Shown one piece after another: positions 6,675 to 8,133 of a stretch of DNA of 8,133 bases. The notes under the pieces were generated by a model. It was not told the origin of the DNA, searched no databases, and worked only from the letters and a program-made list of their open reading frames with translations. Made by a program: the position numbers and the translations under genes. Source of the DNA: JAXIHJ01 sp034189755 (GTDB taxonomy: Bacteria; Planctomycetota; Phycisphaerae; SM23-33); the NCBI GenBank assembly GCA_034189755.1, contig JAXIHJ010000057.1, positions 1 to 8,133 of the forward strand, in the 5' to 3' direction. Position 1 is the first letter of the stretch. Each line of letters begins with the position of its first letter.

Positions 6675-7988
6675 CTACTTGGGGGATTGGATTTTCGGCT
6701 CGACCACGCCCGAGTCCTTCAGCTCGCCGATCCAGTCAAGCACGGCCATGCGGACCGCTGCGCCGCGCGGCGGCGGTATGTCAGGGTCGGTCAGGGCCTT
6801 TTCAATGTGGATGCTTGGCTTTCCGGTCATTTCTTTAAGCAGCGTCTCACAGTTTTTCAGCAGAACGAGGTTGTGATTTACCACGGCCTGGCCGTTAAGT
6901 CTCTTTTGAACCGTTACCGAACCATGGTCCGAGACGGCTTTTGTAAGCTTGACCAGGTCCTTGCCGGCTGCGCAGAACGAATACCGCTTCGTTGCGGTTT
7001 TTGTGATCCTGACGCTACGCGGCACCGTTATGACAGTAACTTCCCGCGTGGTGTCTTGCCCGGGACTGGGCAGGTCGCCGGCGGTTATCTTCGCCTGTGT
7101 TTTTAGTTTGATCTCGCCGATTACCACGGTTTTGCCTATCGTCCCCAGGTCGTAAGCCCTGGCCGAACACCACGCCATATCGACGATCATCTGGAGCATT
7201 TCCTTAAGTCCCCGCTTGCCTTCGCTCATGACGGGGGCAAAGCCGGACAGGGCGGCTATGGCTTTTTGGCAGGCCTCGGCCATCTGCGCATCGCCGCCCA
7301 GCACCTGCCGGCATCGCGTCGGCCAGTTCTTCTCGATGATCACGAAGAACTGCTTTCGGGCTTCACGCAGGTCGGCGGCGGCGACAAGCCCCGTCGCCAC
7401 AGGTGGCAGGTTCAGCACCTTAAAGATCATGCCGACCACCGGAGCCGAGGTCTCTTTATCGGCAGCCTTGGCCAGCGAGGTGTACATCTTGCGCTGGTAG
7501 GTCGAACCCTGCGCCAAGATCAGCATCCGCAAAGAGCCGTAACCGGCCCAGCCCAGGTATCGCACAGCCGGGTTGGCGTGGACGACCATCTTGTCCAGGG
7601 CCGACTGGCTTGCAACCTGCGGCATCCGCGAAATGACGAGCGACACGTTGATTTGCTTGGCGGGGTTATTCAGCTTCAGAAGCGGCGTGCAGTGCTTGGC
7701 CGTAAGACGGGCATAGGAATAGCGATACGCAACGCTGTCGTAGGCCAGGTAATCTGAGACCAGCCCGTCGCGCGCTGCTAAAATGTCCTTTTCATTCTCG
7801 GCGGTACGGATCATGTCCGCCCAATATTTCACGCGGCTTTCGATCTGTTTTTCATGCACCGCCAGTAGCTGGTCCCGCAGCGCAGTGTCGGGTATATTCA
7901 ATACCGGCGGCGCCGAGAAGCTGGAGCCGGCGGCCAGAACAGTAACGAATAGTGCGAGACAGACCGGCCCGGCGTGTTTGTATCTCAT
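6675..7988 (-). CDS. Secreted protein of unknown function, first gene of the operon
   Basis: I do not recognise this 437-residue protein. It begins with a clear signal peptide: basic MRYKH, a hydrophobic core (about 8-19), then GSSFSA, with cleavage likely after A26. The mature part to about 285 looks mostly helical, with a HEAT-repeat-like stretch 'NPAVRYLGWAGYGSLRM' (139-155). A beta-rich, basic segment follows (about 287-365, including VTVITVPRSVRITKTATKRY), then helices to the end. Mature cysteines at 100, 226, 240, 274, 339 and 380 have no metal-binding spacing I can name. The start at 7988 is chosen because a strong Shine-Dalgarno site precedes it and the signal peptide begins there. 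An in-frame ATG at 8024 lies at the predicted transcription start, and an in-frame TTG at 8057 is part of the -35 box. Stop is TAG, 39 nt before the binding-protein gene. A role in solute uptake is suggested only by position. Confidence 0.85.
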   Translation of the reverse strand: MRYKHAGPVCLALFVTVLAAGSSFSAPPVLNIPDTALRDQLLAVHEKQIESRVKYWADMIRTAENEKDILAARDGLVSDYLAYDSVAYRYSYARLTAKHCTPLLKLNNPAKQINVSLVISRMPQVASQSALDKMVVHANPAVRYLGWAGYGSLRMLILAQGSTYQRKMYTSLAKAADKETSAPVVGMIFKVLNLPPVATGLVAAADLREARKQFFVIIEKNWPTRCRQVLGGDAQMAEACQKAIAALSGFAPVMSEGKRGLKEMLQMIVDMAWCSARAYDLGTIGKTVVIGEIKLKTQAKITAGDLPSPGQDTTREVTVITVPRSVRITKTATKRYSFCAAGKDLVKLTKAVSDHGSVTVQKRLNGQAVVNHNLVLLKNCETLLKEMTGKPSIHIEKALTDPDIPPPRGAAVRMAVLDWIGELKDSGVVEPKIQSPK

Positions 7989-7994
7989 GGATTT

Positions 7995-8003
7995 TCCCTT
8001 CTC
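7995..8003 (-). promoter_or_regulatory. Shine-Dalgarno site of the operon's first gene
   Basis: GAGAAGGGA ends 6 nt before the ATG at 7988. It decides the start against the upstream in-frame ATG at 8024, which has no such site. Confidence 0.75.
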
Positions 8004-8028
8004 GTCGCGTCCATAAATTCGCATCGGG

Positions 8029-8057
8029 ATGGTAGGTGGCCCCGGCCGGGCTGTCAA
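8029..8057 (-). promoter_or_regulatory. Sigma70-type promoter of the transporter operon
   Basis: The -35 box TTGACA (8057-8052) is a perfect consensus match. The -10 box TACCAT (8034-8029) matches four of six positions. The spacer is exactly 17 nt. Transcription should start near 8022-8023, giving a leader of about 34 nt to the ATG at 7988. The -35 box sits in one arm of an inverted repeat that could be an operator. Confidence 0.7.
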
Positions 8058-8088
8058 GGCCCAACTGAAGCCGCATTGCAGCCTTGAC
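8053..8088. repeat. 8-bp inverted repeat covering two opposed -35 boxes
   Basis: GTCAAGGC (8053-8060) and GCCTTGAC (8081-8088) are perfect reverse complements separated by 20 nt. The arms contain the TTGAC cores of the operon promoter and of a candidate outward promoter, so some of the symmetry simply reflects opposed promoters. The shared extra GGC leaves room for a regulator-binding site. Confidence 0.45.
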
Positions 8089-8113
8089 TGCGCCTGCCAG
8101 CAGTGAATATCAT
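8084..8113 (+). promoter_or_regulatory. Candidate divergent promoter reading out of the window
   Basis: TTGACT (8084-8089) matches five of six -35 positions. TATCAT (8108-8113) matches five of six -10 positions, with an 18-nt spacer. Transcription would start near 8120 and run rightward out of the window, so no gene can be seen to confirm it. A divergent regulator would be a common arrangement for such an operon. Confidence 0.4.
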
Positions 8114-8133
8114 TTCCGGTGGCCTTCGTCCTA

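Noticed and set aside
7989..8057. Longer form of the first gene, starting at TTG 8057 or ATG 8024
   Set aside because: The TTG is part of the -35 box and the ATG sits at the predicted transcription start without a ribosome site; the signal peptide begins at 7988.

Overview
The window holds one leftward (minus-strand) operon of six genes for a peptide/opine/nickel-family ABC importer. In transcription order it reads: a secreted protein of unknown function (7988-6675), a large extracellular solute-binding protein of SBP family 5 (6635-4746), permease OppB/DppB (4744-3389), permease OppC/DppC (3384-2407), ATPase OppD/DppD (2410-1349) and ATPase OppF/DppF (1168-116). Almost every base is coding. 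The gene junctions are very tight (39 nt, 1 nt, 4 nt and a 4-nt ATGA overlap). The one exception is the oppD-oppF junction, which is 180 nt long and filled by an AT-rich interspersed repeat.

The right edge (7989-8133) carries a well-formed sigma70-type promoter for the operon (TTGACA, 17-nt spacer, TACCAT) and a good Shine-Dalgarno site for the first gene. It also carries a plausible back-to-back promoter pointing out of the window. The two -35 boxes lie in the arms of an 8-bp inverted repeat, so a divergently transcribed neighbour, possibly a regulator, may lie just beyond the right end. The left edge (1-115), downstream of the last gene, contains a perfect 17-bp inverted repeat at 1-17/38-54 that may continue outside the window.

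Both repeats suggest an environmental planctomycete, perhaps of the Phycisphaerae or a related group. The oppD-oppF repeat is the kind that yields spurious 'GIWNLEF' peptides. The left-edge repeat yields 'DRSLTVAAR' when read on the plus strand. I recall both as abundant interspersed elements in such genomes, but this is memory-based inference and not a database result.

In the working model, the binding protein captures an oligopeptide-like solute outside the inner membrane. OppB and OppC form the channel, and OppD and OppF hydrolyse ATP to drive import. The leading secreted protein is co-transcribed and may be an accessory factor, but nothing in its sequence proves this. Three features are unusual. 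OppB carries an extra domain of about 130 residues between its first two membrane segments. OppF has a rearranged C-terminal cysteine pattern. The binding protein lacks a lipobox. I see no clear new defence or mobile system; the window is a transporter operon with some unusual parts.
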